A stretch of DNA of 36,558 nucleotides from Clostridiales bacterium (GTDB lineage Bacteria > Bacillota > Clostridia > Saccharofermentanales > Saccharofermentanaceae). The stretch spans positions 1 through 36,558 of the forward strand of contig JAGCGK010000083.1 in the NCBI GenBank assembly GCA_017649645.1, written 5' to 3'. The notes below the pieces were generated by a model, which was given only the letters and a program-made list of their open reading frames with translations, did not search any database and was not told where the DNA came from. Both the position numbers and the translations under genes were made by a program. Shown here piece by piece: positions 1 to 9,134 of the stretch (the stretch's first letter is position 1; every line of letters starts with the position of its first letter).

Positions 1-1
1 C

Positions 2-148
2 TTCGCATTTGTTGAGTTCCTTTCCACATGTCCTACTAACTGGGGTAAAGATCCTCTTGATGCTATGGAGTGGCTCAAGGAGAAGATGATCCCTCAGTAT
101 CCTCTCGGATGTTTCAAGGACACAACAAACGAGGAGGTGAAAGCATGA
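2..148 (+). CDS. 2-oxoacid:ferredoxin oxidoreductase, beta (thiamine diphosphate) subunit, C-terminal end
   Basis: Only the last 48 codons are present; the gene begins upstream of the window. The visible residues include EFLSTCPTNWGKDP and end in CFKDTTNEEVKA. This matches the C-terminus of the TPP-binding beta subunit of KorB/VorB-type 2-oxoacid:ferredoxin oxidoreductases, where a CPTNWG-type motif is typical. The enzyme oxidatively decarboxylates a 2-oxoacid to an acyl-CoA and reduces ferredoxin in the cytoplasm. The stop codon overlaps the start of the next gene as ATGA, so the two subunits are probably translationally coupled. Whether the substrate is 2-oxoglutarate or a branched-chain oxoacid cannot be told from this fragment. 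Confidence 0.8.
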   Translation, partial: FAFVEFLSTCPTNWGKDPLDAMEWLKEKMIPQYPLGCFKDTTNEEVKA

Positions 149-684
149 TCGATTTTTCCGTAATTCTCGCAGGATTTGGCGGTCAGGGTATCCTTTCCGC
201 AGGTAAGATGGCAGCAGAGGCTGCTCTTTACGAGGGCAAGGAAGTATCATGGTTCCCTTCATACGGACCTGAGATGCGTGGCGGTACAGCTAACTGTTCA
301 GTAGTTATCTCTGATGAGCCTATCGGTTCACCTGTTATCAACGATGCTGACGTAGTTATCTGCTTGAACCAGCCTTCCATGGAGAAGTTTGAGGCTTCTT
401 TGAAGCCGGGCGGATATCTGATCATTGACTCTTCATTGATCCACATCCAGCCTACAAGAACAGACATCAACTTCATCGCTATGCCTGCTTCAGACATCGC
501 TTCTGAGCTCGGCAACATGCAGTTCGCTACGATCTCCATGCTCGGTTGTCTTTCCAAGGCTACAGGTTGTTTCTCTCGTGATTCTTTCGAGTCTTCCTTG
601 AAGGAAGTTCTTCCTGAGAGACACCACAATAAGATCCCTGGTAACTTAAACGCATTCGACAAGGGTGCTTCTTACGCCAAGTAA
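145..684 (+). CDS. 2-oxoacid:ferredoxin oxidoreductase, gamma subunit
   Basis: A 179-residue protein starting MIDFSVILAGFGGQGILSAG. The GGQG motif near the N-terminus and the later SYGPEMRGGTANC motif are hallmarks of the gamma subunit of KorC/VorC-type 2-oxoacid:ferredoxin oxidoreductases. ATG at 145 is chosen over in-frame starts upstream (from position 70) because a strong ribosome site (GAGGAGGTGA, 131-140) sits just before it and the upstream codons lie inside the beta subunit gene. It forms a complex with the TPP subunit encoded just upstream. It is the last gene of its operon and is followed by a terminator at 707-738. A paralogue, iorB, lies at 13938-14534. The substrate (2-oxoglutarate or branched-chain oxoacid) is undecided. 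Confidence 0.88.
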   Translation: MIDFSVILAGFGGQGILSAGKMAAEAALYEGKEVSWFPSYGPEMRGGTANCSVVISDEPIGSPVINDADVVICLNQPSMEKFEASLKPGGYLIIDSSLIHIQPTRTDINFIAMPASDIASELGNMQFATISMLGCLSKATGCFSRDSFESSLKEVLPERHHNKIPGNLNAFDKGASYAK

Positions 685-706
685 TCTTATTTTTCTCGAA
701 AACAAT

Positions 707-738
707 GGTCTCCGATCTTTGGATCGGGGACCTTTTTT
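707..738 (+). terminator. Intrinsic terminator of the oxidoreductase operon
   Basis: GGTCTCCGATC and GATCGGGGACC form an 11-bp stem with one G-T pair around a 4-nt loop, followed by six T. It ends the operon encoding the beta and gamma subunits. Confidence 0.9.
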
Positions 739-842
739 ATTGCCCGAAAACGGAGTTCCTTTTCGAAAAAAGGCTCAAAAAACGATATGTAAAAAATGCA
801 CAAAAAGAATGGCAAAAAATAGATGTTTTTTGTAATTTTTGG

Positions 843-871
843 TGGTAAGGGAGTCAAATATAAGATATAAT
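843..871 (+). promoter_or_regulatory. Probable glgB promoter
   Basis: TATAAT at 866-871 lies 31 nt before the glgB ATG in an AT-rich stretch. The matching -35 region (TGGTAA, 17-bp spacing) is a poor match to TTGACA. The -10 element is convincing and the -35 is not, so activation by another factor is possible. The rest of 739-902 shows no gene. Confidence 0.45.
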
Positions 872-902
872 AATCGAATAAGAAACAGTTTGGAGGTCTT
901 TG

Positions 903-2954
903 ATGGAACAAGCTTATTTGTTTAATCGAGGGGAAGATTATATGTCCTATAATCTGCTTGGCTCCCGTCCGTACAGGGATGATAACGGAGAAGCAGGTTA
1001 TCTGTTCCGAGTATGGGCACCGAATGCCAAGGGTGTCAGTGTAATAGGAGAATTCAACGATTGGTCAAGTAATGCAGATCCCATGTACCGCTTGGGTGAC
1101 ACGGGTATCTGGGAATGCAAGATAGCAGGAGCGGCACAGTGGGACCGATATAAGTATCGCGTGCTCGGTGCTGATTCAAGAGTTTATGAGAAGGTCGATC
1201 CGTTTGCAAGGCATTTCGAGACCAGACCTAATAATGCTTCTATCCTTTACGATTTTAATGATTATACGTGGCATGATTCCAAGTTCTGCAAGAACAGGAA
1301 AGATGCTCTGGCTCCTCAGCCGGTCAATATCTATGAGGTCCATTTAGGTTCATGGAGAAGACATCCTGACGGCAATTTCTTCTCATACAGGGAACTAGCC
1401 ATTGATCTTTCCGATTACTGCCGTAAGATGCATTATACCCACGTTGAGCTCATGCCTGTAATGGAGCATCCGCTTGATGCATCATGGGGATATCAGATCA
1501 CGGGTTATTACGGTGTAACGAGCAGATTCGGAACACCTGCAGATTTTAAATATCTCGTTGATGTCCTTCACCAGAACGGCATCGGCGTTATCCTTGACTG
1601 GGTACCTGCTCATTTCCCTAAGAACATGGAAGGTCTCGTAAGATTCGACGGTACGCCTTGCTATGAGTATAGCGACCCGAGGATCGGCGAGCACAGGGAG
1701 TGGGGTACGTATGTTTTCGATTACTCCAAGAACGAAGTAATATCATTTTTGATCTCCAATGCGATCTTCTGGGTTGACGAATTCCATGTAGACGGACTTC
1801 GTATCGACGCAGTAAGTTCCATGCTCTACAGAGACTACGGAAGAACACAGTATATCCCGAACAAGTACGGCGGCAATGAGAACCTTGAGGTTATCGAATT
1901 CTTTAAGAAGCTCAACGGTACCATGAGATACAAGTATCCGTACGTTATGATGATCGCCGAGGAGTCCACGGCATATCCGAAGATATCCCATCCTGTCGAG
2001 GACGGGGGACTCGGATTTACCCATAAGTGGAACATGGGATGGATGCACGATACGCTCGACTATTTCTCGACGGATTCCTATGCGAGGGGCTGGCACCACG
2101 ATCAGTTCTGCTTCTCCATGGATTATGCGTTCAGTGAGAATTTCGTTCTGTCTCTTTCACATGACGAAGTAGTTCACGGTAAGTTCTCTCTTATCGATAA
2201 GATGCCTGGAGATGTATGGCGTAAGTTCGCTAACTTAAGGCTCTTGTTCCTTTATCAGATGAGCCATCCAGGTGCTAAGCTCAACTTCATGGGCGCTGAG
2301 TTCGGTCAGTTCATCGAGTGGAGATTTTATGAGGAACTCGAGTGGTTCATGCTCGACTATGAGTCCCACAGGCTCCTTCAGGAGTTCTGCTCCAGACTTA
2401 ACCAGGTCTATATGGACTATCCTCAGTTCTGGCTCGATGATCACACATGGAGCGGATTCGGTTGGGTAGATATCAAGGATACGCTCAACAATGTCTTCAT
2501 CTATAAGAGAACATCTCCTCGTGAAGAGGACAGAGACATTTATGTAGCCCTTAATATGGTTCCGCAGCCATTGGAGGGATATAAGATCCCGGTATATGAG
2601 CTCGGAACATATAAGATCATCCTCAACACGGATGACATGGGATTCGGAGGAAGCGGTTATCCGACAAAGACAGATGCTCAGGGATGCGTTGAAGCGATCG
2701 ATGAGCCATATAACGGATTACCGTATCATATCCAGTTGAATCTTCCGCCTTTGGCAGGTATCTACTTTATGAGAGTAGATAAGCCGAAGAAGAAAACAGT
2801 CAAGAAAGTATCGGCTAAAAAGCCGATAGCAAAAAAGACAACAGCTGCAAAGAAGACTTCGACTACCAAGAAGGCAACGGCTTCCAAGACGGCAGTTAAG
2901 AAACCGGCAAAGAAGACGACCACAAAAAAGAAAACAGTTAACGAGAAGAAATGA
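903..2954 (+). CDS. glgB: 1,4-alpha-glucan branching enzyme with lysine-rich tail
   Basis: GlgB cuts alpha-1,4-glucan chains and rejoins them as alpha-1,6 branches during glycogen synthesis. The 683-residue protein has an N-terminal CBM48-like domain (YLFRVWAPNAKGVSVIGEFN) and a GH13 catalytic barrel. The nucleophile is D302 in GLRIDAV, the acid/base is E353 in IAEEST, and SHDEVVHGK follows. ATG 903 is chosen because GGAGGT lies 5 nt upstream; an in-frame TTG at 900 is less likely. Residues 627-683 are a Lys/Ala/Thr-rich tail that is not part of normal GlgB, which usually ends near the beta domain. It is first in the operon, 19 nt before glgC. Confidence 0.95.
   Translation: MEQAYLFNRGEDYMSYNLLGSRPYRDDNGEAGYLFRVWAPNAKGVSVIGEFNDWSSNADPMYRLGDTGIWECKIAGAAQWDRYKYRVLGADSRVYEKVDPFARHFETRPNNASILYDFNDYTWHDSKFCKNRKDALAPQPVNIYEVHLGSWRRHPDGNFFSYRELAIDLSDYCRKMHYTHVELMPVMEHPLDASWGYQITGYYGVTSRFGTPADFKYLVDVLHQNGIGVILDWVPAHFPKNMEGLVRFDGTPCYEYSDPRIGEHREWGTYVFDYSKNEVISFLISNAIFWVDEFHVDGLRIDAVSSMLYRDYGRTQYIPNKYGGNENLEVIEFFKKLNGTMRYKYPYVMMIAEESTAYPKISHPVEDGGLGFTHKWNMGWMHDTLDYFSTDSYARGWHHDQFCFSMDYAFSENFVLSLSHDEVVHGKFSLIDKMPGDVWRKFANLRLLFLYQMSHPGAKLNFMGAEFGQFIEWRFYEELEWFMLDYESHRLLQEFCSRLNQVYMDYPQFWLDDHTWSGFGWVDIKDTLNNVFIYKRTSPREEDRDIYVALNMVPQPLEGYKIPVYELGTYKIILNTDDMGFGGSGYPTKTDAQGCVEAIDEPYNGLPYHIQLNLPPLAGIYFMRVDKPKKKTVKKVSAKKPIAKKTTAAKKTSTTKKATASKTAVKKPAKKTTTKKKTVNEKK
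2781..2951 (+). repeat. Low-complexity lysine-rich tail of GlgB
   Basis: Codes for the last 57 residues of GlgB, built from irregular units such as AKK, TKK and VKKP. The composition resembles histone H1-like tails. The tail follows the normal end of the enzyme and is predicted to be disordered and very basic. Compare the tail of GlgA at 6840-7010, which has the same length. Confidence 0.85.
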
Positions 2955-2973
2955 AGCATAGGAGGTATGACTA

Positions 2974-4233
2974 ATGGCAAAAGCTGAAACCGTAGCAATG
3001 ATACTTGCAGGTGGACAGGGTTCCAGATTGGGAGTCTTGACCAAGAAGATCGCAAAGCCTGCTGTTCCGTTCGGAAGCAGATACAGGATCATTGATTTTC
3101 CATTGTCAAATTGTGTAAATTCAGGAATTGAGAGAGTAGGTGTACTTTCACAGTACATGCCGCTCGCACTCAATACTTACGTAGGTAACGGACATCCGTG
3201 GGACCTCGATCGTAACAACTGCGGAGCGTATATCCTTCCTCCGTATCAGAAATCAGGAAGCTATGACTGGTACAAGGGTACCGCTAATGCCATCTTCCAG
3301 AATATGGACTTCGTTGATGACTTTAATCCGAAGTACGTATTGATCCTTTCAGGTGACCATATCTACAAGATGAACTACGCAGCTATGCTCAAGGCTCATA
3401 TCGAGAATGAAGCAGATGCTACTCTCGCAGTTTACGAAGTACCGTGGGAGGAAGCTTCCAGATTCGGTATCCTCAACACGAGAGAGGACGACTCCATCAC
3501 AGAGTTTGTAGAAAAGCCTGCCAAGCCTGAGAGCAACCTTGCTTCAATGGGTGTTTATATCTTCAATTGGCAGGTTTTACGTAAGGCTCTTATCGAAGAC
3601 GAGAATGATCCTGAATCAAATAACGACTTCGGTAAGAATATCGTTCCTAAGCTTTTGAACCAGGGCAGCAAGCTCTTCGCTTACCGTTTCTCCGGTTATT
3701 GGAAGGACGTTGGAACCATCGCTTCACTTTGGGAGACCAACATGGATATCCTCGATAAGCCTGAGGAGATCAACCTTGTAGACAGAGCTTGGCGTATCTA
3801 TAGCCGTAACCCGATCAAGCCGTCACACTTCATCGGACCTGATGCTAAGGTAACGGATTCCGCTATGACGGATGGTTGCCGTGTATACGGAACAGTAGTA
3901 CATTCGGTTCTTTCTGATTCCGTTCTTATAGAGAAAGGTGCAGTCGTTAAGGACTGTGTCCTTCTTCCTGGTGTTGTCGTTAAAGCAGGTGCTCATATCG
4001 AGCGCTGCATCGTAGATTTTGGTACAGTCATCGGCGAGAACGTTAAGGCAGGCGCCAACGTTGACGGTGAAGGTCCTTACACCAACCACAAGATCTGCTC
4101 CGAAGGCATCGTAGTTTTCGAGAGAGGCCTTGTAATTAAAGACGGCGCGGTCATTCCTGGAAATTCAATGGTAGATTCGGATCTCGATGTACCTGAAGAT
4201 CAGAATGTAATCGCCAGTACGTTCAGAGTATAA
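2974..4233 (+). CDS. glgC: Glucose-1-phosphate adenylyltransferase, catalytic subunit
   Basis: GlgC makes ADP-glucose and diphosphate from ATP and glucose-1-phosphate, the committed step of bacterial glycogen synthesis. The 419-residue protein opens with the nucleotidyltransferase loop [13 protein letters not shown]. It has the [15 protein letters not shown] substrate motif, [11 protein letters not shown], and EFVEKPAKP. The C-terminal third is a left-handed beta-helix typical of the family. Length is normal and there is no lysine tail. The ribosome site AGGAGGT lies 7 nt before ATG. It lies between glgB and glgD and probably forms a heteromer with GlgD, as described for Bacillus and other Firmicutes. 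Confidence 0.96.
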   Translation: MAKAETVAMILAGGQGSRLGVLTKKIAKPAVPFGSRYRIIDFPLSNCVNSGIERVGVLSQYMPLALNTYVGNGHPWDLDRNNCGAYILPPYQKSGSYDWYKGTANAIFQNMDFVDDFNPKYVLILSGDHIYKMNYAAMLKAHIENEADATLAVYEVPWEEASRFGILNTREDDSITEFVEKPAKPESNLASMGVYIFNWQVLRKALIEDENDPESNNDFGKNIVPKLLNQGSKLFAYRFSGYWKDVGTIASLWETNMDILDKPEEINLVDRAWRIYSRNPIKPSHFIGPDAKVTDSAMTDGCRVYGTVVHSVLSDSVLIEKGAVVKDCVLLPGVVVKAGAHIERCIVDFGTVIGENVKAGANVDGEGPYTNHKICSEGIVVFERGLVIKDGAVIPGNSMVDSDLDVPEDQNVIASTFRV

Positions 4234-4252
4234 GGGGAGGGAGTAAAGATTT

Positions 4253-5362
4253 ATGTTTACCAGTGCAATGGGTCTTATATTGGCCGATAACAAAAAGATT
4301 TCCTTGGGAGAACTCTCGGGCCCTCGTGCTCTCTCTGCTATGCCATTTGCAGGAAGATACAGGATCATCGACTTCGTTCTTTCAAACATGGTTAATTCCG
4401 GTATCAAGAATATCGGTGTTCTTACCTACAACAAGTATAAGTCATTGATGGACCACCTCGGAACAGGTGCTCCGTGGAGTTTGGACAGAAAGAATGACGG
4501 ACTTCACATCCTTCCTCCGTACGTTAACTCGGAGGCAACAAATATCGCAGGCGACGAGGAGATGGCAGGTATCATCGACTTCCTCCGTACATCCAGAACA
4601 ACTTATGTTATCGTCGCTAACAGCAACATCGTTTTGAATACCACATTCGATGACATGATCAAGGCTCACGAGCAGAACAATGCCGACATCACCGTTATGT
4701 ATAACAGAGACGGCACGAAGTTCGGAAGCCCTGCTTATATCCTGGAACTTGATGATGAGGGATTCGTTAAGGACATGCTCTTTAATCCTCAGAAGTCAGC
4801 TTCCAACAAATCAAGTCTCGGTATCATCTGCATCAGAAGAGATCTTCTCATCGACCTCATCGCTAAGCAGATGGCTCACGCTACATCACACTTCGGTGTT
4901 CACTCATTCGTTAAGATGTTCGACGAGTTGAAGGTTTACGGCTACGAGTATAACGGCATCGCATTCAGGATCAATTCCGTAAAGACATACTTCGATGCTT
5001 CCATGAACCTCATCGACGAGTCCATCCGTAACGACTTATTCTGGAGCGGCGAGCCGGTATTTACAAAGATCAAGGACGAGGCTCCGACACTTTACTTCAA
5101 TAACGCTCAGGTATCGAACGCTATCGTATCCGATGGTTGCCGTATCTACGGAAGCGTTGAGGAGTCGGTCCTCTTCAGAGGAGTTACGATCTCCAAGAAT
5201 ACCACGATCAAGAATTGCGTTATCATGCAGGACGCTCACATCTCAGAGAACTGCCATCTCGAGAACGTAATCCTTGATAAGAATGCCATCGTTAGACCTG
5301 GCATCAGACTTGTGGGTCACAGGGATTTCCCTGTAGTTATAGGAAAGGGAGCAGGTATCTGA
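4253..5362 (+). CDS. glgD: GlgD, regulatory paralogue of glucose-1-phosphate adenylyltransferase
   Basis: A 369-residue homologue of GlgC that keeps the fold (RYRIIDFVLSNMVNSGI, then the C-terminal beta-helix). It lacks the GGxGxRL nucleotide loop: where GlgC reads AGGQGSRL, this protein reads ADNKKISLGEL. That loss is the known sign of GlgD, which has little activity alone and raises the activity of GlgC in the heteromer. The N-terminus MFTSAMGLILAD is typical. A ribosome site GGGAGGGAG precedes ATG. The gene sits 19 nt after glgC and only 1 nt separates its stop from the glgA start, so the operon is tight. Confidence 0.94.
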   Translation: MFTSAMGLILADNKKISLGELSGPRALSAMPFAGRYRIIDFVLSNMVNSGIKNIGVLTYNKYKSLMDHLGTGAPWSLDRKNDGLHILPPYVNSEATNIAGDEEMAGIIDFLRTSRTTYVIVANSNIVLNTTFDDMIKAHEQNNADITVMYNRDGTKFGSPAYILELDDEGFVKDMLFNPQKSASNKSSLGIICIRRDLLIDLIAKQMAHATSHFGVHSFVKMFDELKVYGYEYNGIAFRINSVKTYFDASMNLIDESIRNDLFWSGEPVFTKIKDEAPTLYFNNAQVSNAIVSDGCRIYGSVEESVLFRGVTISKNTTIKNCVIMQDAHISENCHLENVILDKNAIVRPGIRLVGHRDFPVVIGKGAGI

Positions 5363-5363
5363 T

Positions 5364-7013
5364 ATGGATAAGATCAAAGTATTGTTTGTATCATCGGAAG
5401 TTAGTCCGTTTGCGAAGGTCGGTGGCCTTGCAGACGTAGTAGGTGCATTGCCTATAGAGCTTAACAAGGCAGGCGTTGACGCACGTGTCATCCTTCCTTT
5501 GTACAGAAAGATCAAGGCAAAGTACAACGAGGAGTTGAGATTCCTCGGCTGGAAGATGGTCCACATGGGTTGGAGATCTTTATATGCAGGTCTCTTCTCT
5601 CTCGAAAAAAACGGCACCACTTTCTACTTTGTAGATAACGAGTACTACTTCAATTTTGACAGTGTTTACGTAGAGTACGTTTTCGATATCGAGAGATATT
5701 GTTTCTTCCAAAGAGCTGTCCTCGATTTCATGGGCGATTTCATGAACTTCGAGCCGAACGTTCTCCACTGTAACGACTGGCAGACAGGTATGATGCCGAT
5801 GCTCCTCGATGCTCACTTCAAGAAGCACGGATATCACACGGATGTTCAGACAGTATTTACTATCCATAACCTTAAGTATCAGGGTGTTCACGCAGTAGAC
5901 GTCGTACGCGACATGCTCGATCTTCCGGATGAGTACATCCGTGACGAGTTCTGTATCAAGGACCGCGCCATCAACTTTATGAAAGCAGGTATCGTTTATT
6001 CGAATTCCGTTACAACGGTTTCTCCGACATACGCTTACGAGATCATGACAGACTACTACGGCGAAGGTCTTAACCAGACATTGCAGCGTTACGCTTACAA
6101 GGTATCCGGTATCATCAACGGTATCAACGATCTCGAGTATAATCCAAAGACTGACGAGAACATTCCTCAGAAGTACGATATCAAGACATTTAAGAAGGGT
6201 AAGGCAGTTTGTAAGGAGTCACTCCAGAAACAGCTCAATCTCGACGTTAACCCGAGAGTTCCTCTTTGCGTTATGATCTCCCGCTTAGTTGACCAGAAGG
6301 GTCTTGATCTTCTCCTTTATGTTCTTGAGGAGATGCTCTATGACGGAATGCAGATCGTTATCCTCGGAACAGGTGACGCATACTATGAGCGCGCTCTCGT
6401 AAGCATCGCTGACCGTAACCCGGGCAAGATGTGTGCCTGCATCGATTTTGACAGCGGACTTGCTCATACGATGTATGCTGCAGCTGATATCTTCCTCATG
6501 CCGAGTATCTTCGAGCCATGCGGACTTTCTCAGCTCGTATCCATGACATACGGTACAGTTCCTGTAGTTCGTGAGACAGGCGGTCTCAAGGACACAGTTA
6601 CACCTTATAACGAGTTCACAGGCGAAGGAAACGGATTCTCATTTGCTAATATCAACGCTCATGAGTTCCTCTTTATCACAAAGTACGCATGTGACCTTTA
6701 CAGGAATCATCCGGACGTATGGGATAACATCATCAAGGCCGGCATGAGCGGAGACTATTCCTGGAAGAAGAGCGCCCTCGAGTATATTGGTCTTTATTCT
6801 CTCATCACGGGCATCCCTTTCGAAAAAGATGTCACGCCTAAGGAAGAAGAAAAGCCTGTAGAAAAGAAGGAAGCTCCCAAGAAGGCCGCAGCAGCTAAAA
6901 AGCCTGCAGCTAAGAAGACGGCAGCAAAAAAGCCGTCAGCAAAGAAGGCTCCTGCTAAGAAAGCTGCTGCAAAGAAGGCCGAAGAGAAGAAGCCTGAAGA
7001 AGAAAAGAAATAA
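5364..7013 (+). CDS. glgA: Glycogen synthase with lysine-rich tail
   Basis: GlgA (GT5 family) transfers glucose from ADP-glucose to the non-reducing end of glycogen. The 549-residue protein has the ADP-glucose loop KVGGLADVVGALP (K18), the HCNDWQTG motif and the C-terminal PSIFEPCGLSQL...RETGGLKDTV block. The enzyme proper ends near residue 490. Residues 493-549 are a tail of AKKP/AAKK-type units flanked by EEE clusters, absent from typical GlgA of about 480 residues. The start is 1 nt after the glgD stop, with no strong ribosome site, which suggests coupling to glgD translation. Confidence 0.95.
   Translation: MDKIKVLFVSSEVSPFAKVGGLADVVGALPIELNKAGVDARVILPLYRKIKAKYNEELRFLGWKMVHMGWRSLYAGLFSLEKNGTTFYFVDNEYYFNFDSVYVEYVFDIERYCFFQRAVLDFMGDFMNFEPNVLHCNDWQTGMMPMLLDAHFKKHGYHTDVQTVFTIHNLKYQGVHAVDVVRDMLDLPDEYIRDEFCIKDRAINFMKAGIVYSNSVTTVSPTYAYEIMTDYYGEGLNQTLQRYAYKVSGIINGINDLEYNPKTDENIPQKYDIKTFKKGKAVCKESLQKQLNLDVNPRVPLCVMISRLVDQKGLDLLLYVLEEMLYDGMQIVILGTGDAYYERALVSIADRNPGKMCACIDFDSGLAHTMYAAADIFLMPSIFEPCGLSQLVSMTYGTVPVVRETGGLKDTVTPYNEFTGEGNGFSFANINAHEFLFITKYACDLYRNHPDVWDNIIKAGMSGDYSWKKSALEYIGLYSLITGIPFEKDVTPKEEEKPVEKKEAPKKAAAAKKPAAKKTAAKKPSAKKAPAKKAAAKKAEEKKPEEEKK
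6840..7010 (+). repeat. Low-complexity lysine/alanine-rich tail of GlgA
   Basis: Codes for the last 57 residues of GlgA: an acidic start (KEEEKPVEKK), about eight AAKK/PAKK units, and an acidic-basic end (EEKKPEEEKK). It is more regular and richer in alanine than the GlgB tail at 2781-2951. The codons vary between units, so this is not a recent exact DNA duplication. Confidence 0.85.
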
Positions 7014-7034
7014 AACATAAAGGGACAAATAGAA

Positions 7035-9113
7035 ATGTTTAGACACGCATCAAGATCCGAAAAGTACAGAATCCCTTTTGGTGCTTTGAAGACAGGATCG
7101 GATGTTAAATTAGTTTTTGACGCGAGTAAGGATAGCACAGAAGTTGTTCTGTGCTATTCTTACGGTTTATACGGATTCTCATATCATGAGGAGCCGATGC
7201 GCCTTATCCATGAATCCAGGAATCACGACCGTTATGAAGTTGACATGGAAGTGCCTTCAGAACCTTGTATCCTTTTTTACTGGTTCAGGGTAACGATGAA
7301 TGATTCGGATCTTCATAAGATAGGTCTTGAGGGTCTGTCGTTCAATAAGCCTGACCAGGAACATACATATGTGTACTATGTTTTCGATGAGTGTGGGGAT
7401 AAAGGAAACGGAAAGGTGTATCCTGAGCCGCCCAGGATCGGCGTTGAAGAGGATAAGTATCCTTTTGCATGGCAGATAACTGTCTATGAGGAGAACTTCC
7501 GTACCCCGGATTTTCTTAAGGGCGCTCTCATGTATCAGATATTCCCGGACAGGTTCTCCAGAGACTCTAAGTTTAATTATGAGGAGATGACCCATAAGTC
7601 GCCTAGAAGCGAGAGGATCTATCACGAGGACTGGAATGAGGAAGTGGATATCTACGGTAAGCCTGAGACGGGTTATCTTGCCTGTGATTTTTATGGCGGA
7701 TCTCTGGACGGAATAGCCGAGAAGTTGGATTACATCAAGTCTCTCGGAATCGATGTCCTGTACTTGAATCCGATCTTTGAAGCAAGGTCCAGCCACAGAT
7801 ATGATACGGCTGATTATCTTAACGTTGATCCTATCCTCGGAGGAAACGAAGCTTTTGAACGCCTTTCAAAGGCATGTGATGAGAAGGGGATAAAGATAGT
7901 CATAGACGGTGTTTTCAGCCACACTGGAGCTGACAGCAGATACTTTAATAAGTTCGACAGATATGAAGGCGTCGGTGCGTTCAGATCATATAAGACAGGC
8001 GAGGAAAGCAAGTTCCGCTCCTGGTATAAGTTCATAGGAAACGACAAGGAAGAACCAAAGTACGAATCATGGTGGGGCTTTCCTGATCTTCCGAACGTCG
8101 ATGAGAATGATCTGTCTTATAGAAGATTTATCTTCGGTAAGGACGGAGTCGTTGATACCTGGATAAAAAGAGGAGCTTCAGGCTTGAGACTTGATGTCTC
8201 AGATGAGCTTCCAGACAGTTTTATCCGTCAGATGAGAACCTCCGTAAGAAAATATTCGAACGGCAACGGATGCGTAATAGGCGAAGTCTGGGAAGATGCA
8301 AGTAACAAGTGCTCATATGGTTCCTATAGAGACTTTATGCTCGGAAGGACTCATGACAGCGTAATGGGCTATACGTTTAGGATAGGTCTTCTGAACTTCC
8401 TTACTCATACGTTTGATGCCAAGTTCTTTGATTCGTATATGGAGGGCTTCAGGGAGCGTTATCCTTCCGAGAGTTACTACTCCATGATGAATCTTATCTC
8501 GTCTCATGACGTGCCGAGAGCGATAAATATCCTCGTCAAAAAAGAAGACCCGGGTGACAGGGAACTTCAAAAGGACATATTCCTGTCGGAGGAAGAAAAA
8601 GAGCTTGGAATGAAGCTCATGAAGCTTGCTTATTCGTTCCAGATCGGTTATATCGGATCGCCTTGTCTTTACTACGGTGACGAGATATTGATGGAAGGAT
8701 TCAGGGATCCTTTTAACAGAAGAACTTATCCTTGGGAGAAGGTAGATGACGACGGTAAGAAGATGCTTTCGTTCGTTAGGGAGATCTCAAGGCTTCGTGT
8801 CGAGAACCCTGTCCTTCGTACAGGTCTTTATAAGACAATATATGCTGAAGAAAATGCGATCGTTTTCGAGAGGTATCTTGATAAGGAAAACAAAGATGCA
8901 TTTGGAAAATATGTTGGCGAAGGAGCCAAAAGAATAGTATTATTAATTAATAACAATGATTCGGATTTTTTGAGATTTGACACAAGATCTTTTGAAGCCG
9001 AGACGTGCGAGACAAAGGAGATTTCCGAAGGATCGATACTGAAGATCAAGGAGGGCTCTGATACTGTGGTTTCAGCAGCTCCGAGGTCATCGTTGTTCTT
9101 AATATATGAATAG
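7035..9113 (+). CDS. GH13 family alpha-glucan hydrolase (neopullulanase or amylase type)
   Basis: A 692-residue glycoside hydrolase of family 13. An N-terminal beta domain (about 1-150) resembles the CBM34-like region of maltogenic amylases and neopullulanases. The barrel begins near GALMYQIFPDRFSRD. The catalytic residues can be placed: nucleophile D387 in GLRLDVSDE, acid E417 in VIGEVWED, and D492 in SSHDVPR. The motif VIDGVFSHTG is also present. There is no signal peptide, so it acts in the cytoplasm. Its place 21 nt after glgA suggests trimming or breakdown of glycogen or imported maltodextrins. Exact specificity (alpha-1,4 versus alpha-1,6) cannot be assigned by eye. Confidence 0.88.
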   Translation: MFRHASRSEKYRIPFGALKTGSDVKLVFDASKDSTEVVLCYSYGLYGFSYHEEPMRLIHESRNHDRYEVDMEVPSEPCILFYWFRVTMNDSDLHKIGLEGLSFNKPDQEHTYVYYVFDECGDKGNGKVYPEPPRIGVEEDKYPFAWQITVYEENFRTPDFLKGALMYQIFPDRFSRDSKFNYEEMTHKSPRSERIYHEDWNEEVDIYGKPETGYLACDFYGGSLDGIAEKLDYIKSLGIDVLYLNPIFEARSSHRYDTADYLNVDPILGGNEAFERLSKACDEKGIKIVIDGVFSHTGADSRYFNKFDRYEGVGAFRSYKTGEESKFRSWYKFIGNDKEEPKYESWWGFPDLPNVDENDLSYRRFIFGKDGVVDTWIKRGASGLRLDVSDELPDSFIRQMRTSVRKYSNGNGCVIGEVWEDASNKCSYGSYRDFMLGRTHDSVMGYTFRIGLLNFLTHTFDAKFFDSYMEGFRERYPSESYYSMMNLISSHDVPRAINILVKKEDPGDRELQKDIFLSEEEKELGMKLMKLAYSFQIGYIGSPCLYYGDEILMEGFRDPFNRRTYPWEKVDDDGKKMLSFVREISRLRVENPVLRTGLYKTIYAEENAIVFERYLDKENKDAFGKYVGEGAKRIVLLINNNDSDFLRFDTRSFEAETCETKEISEGSILKIKEGSDTVVSAAPRSSLFLIYE

Positions 9114-9134
9114 GGAATTGGAGGAAAAAAGTTT

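Noticed and set aside
6794-7138. Minus-strand frame with a Phe/Ala-rich repeat that looks like membrane helices
   Set aside because: It is the mirror image of the GlgA lysine/alanine tail. It has no ribosome site and lies antisense to a clear gene.
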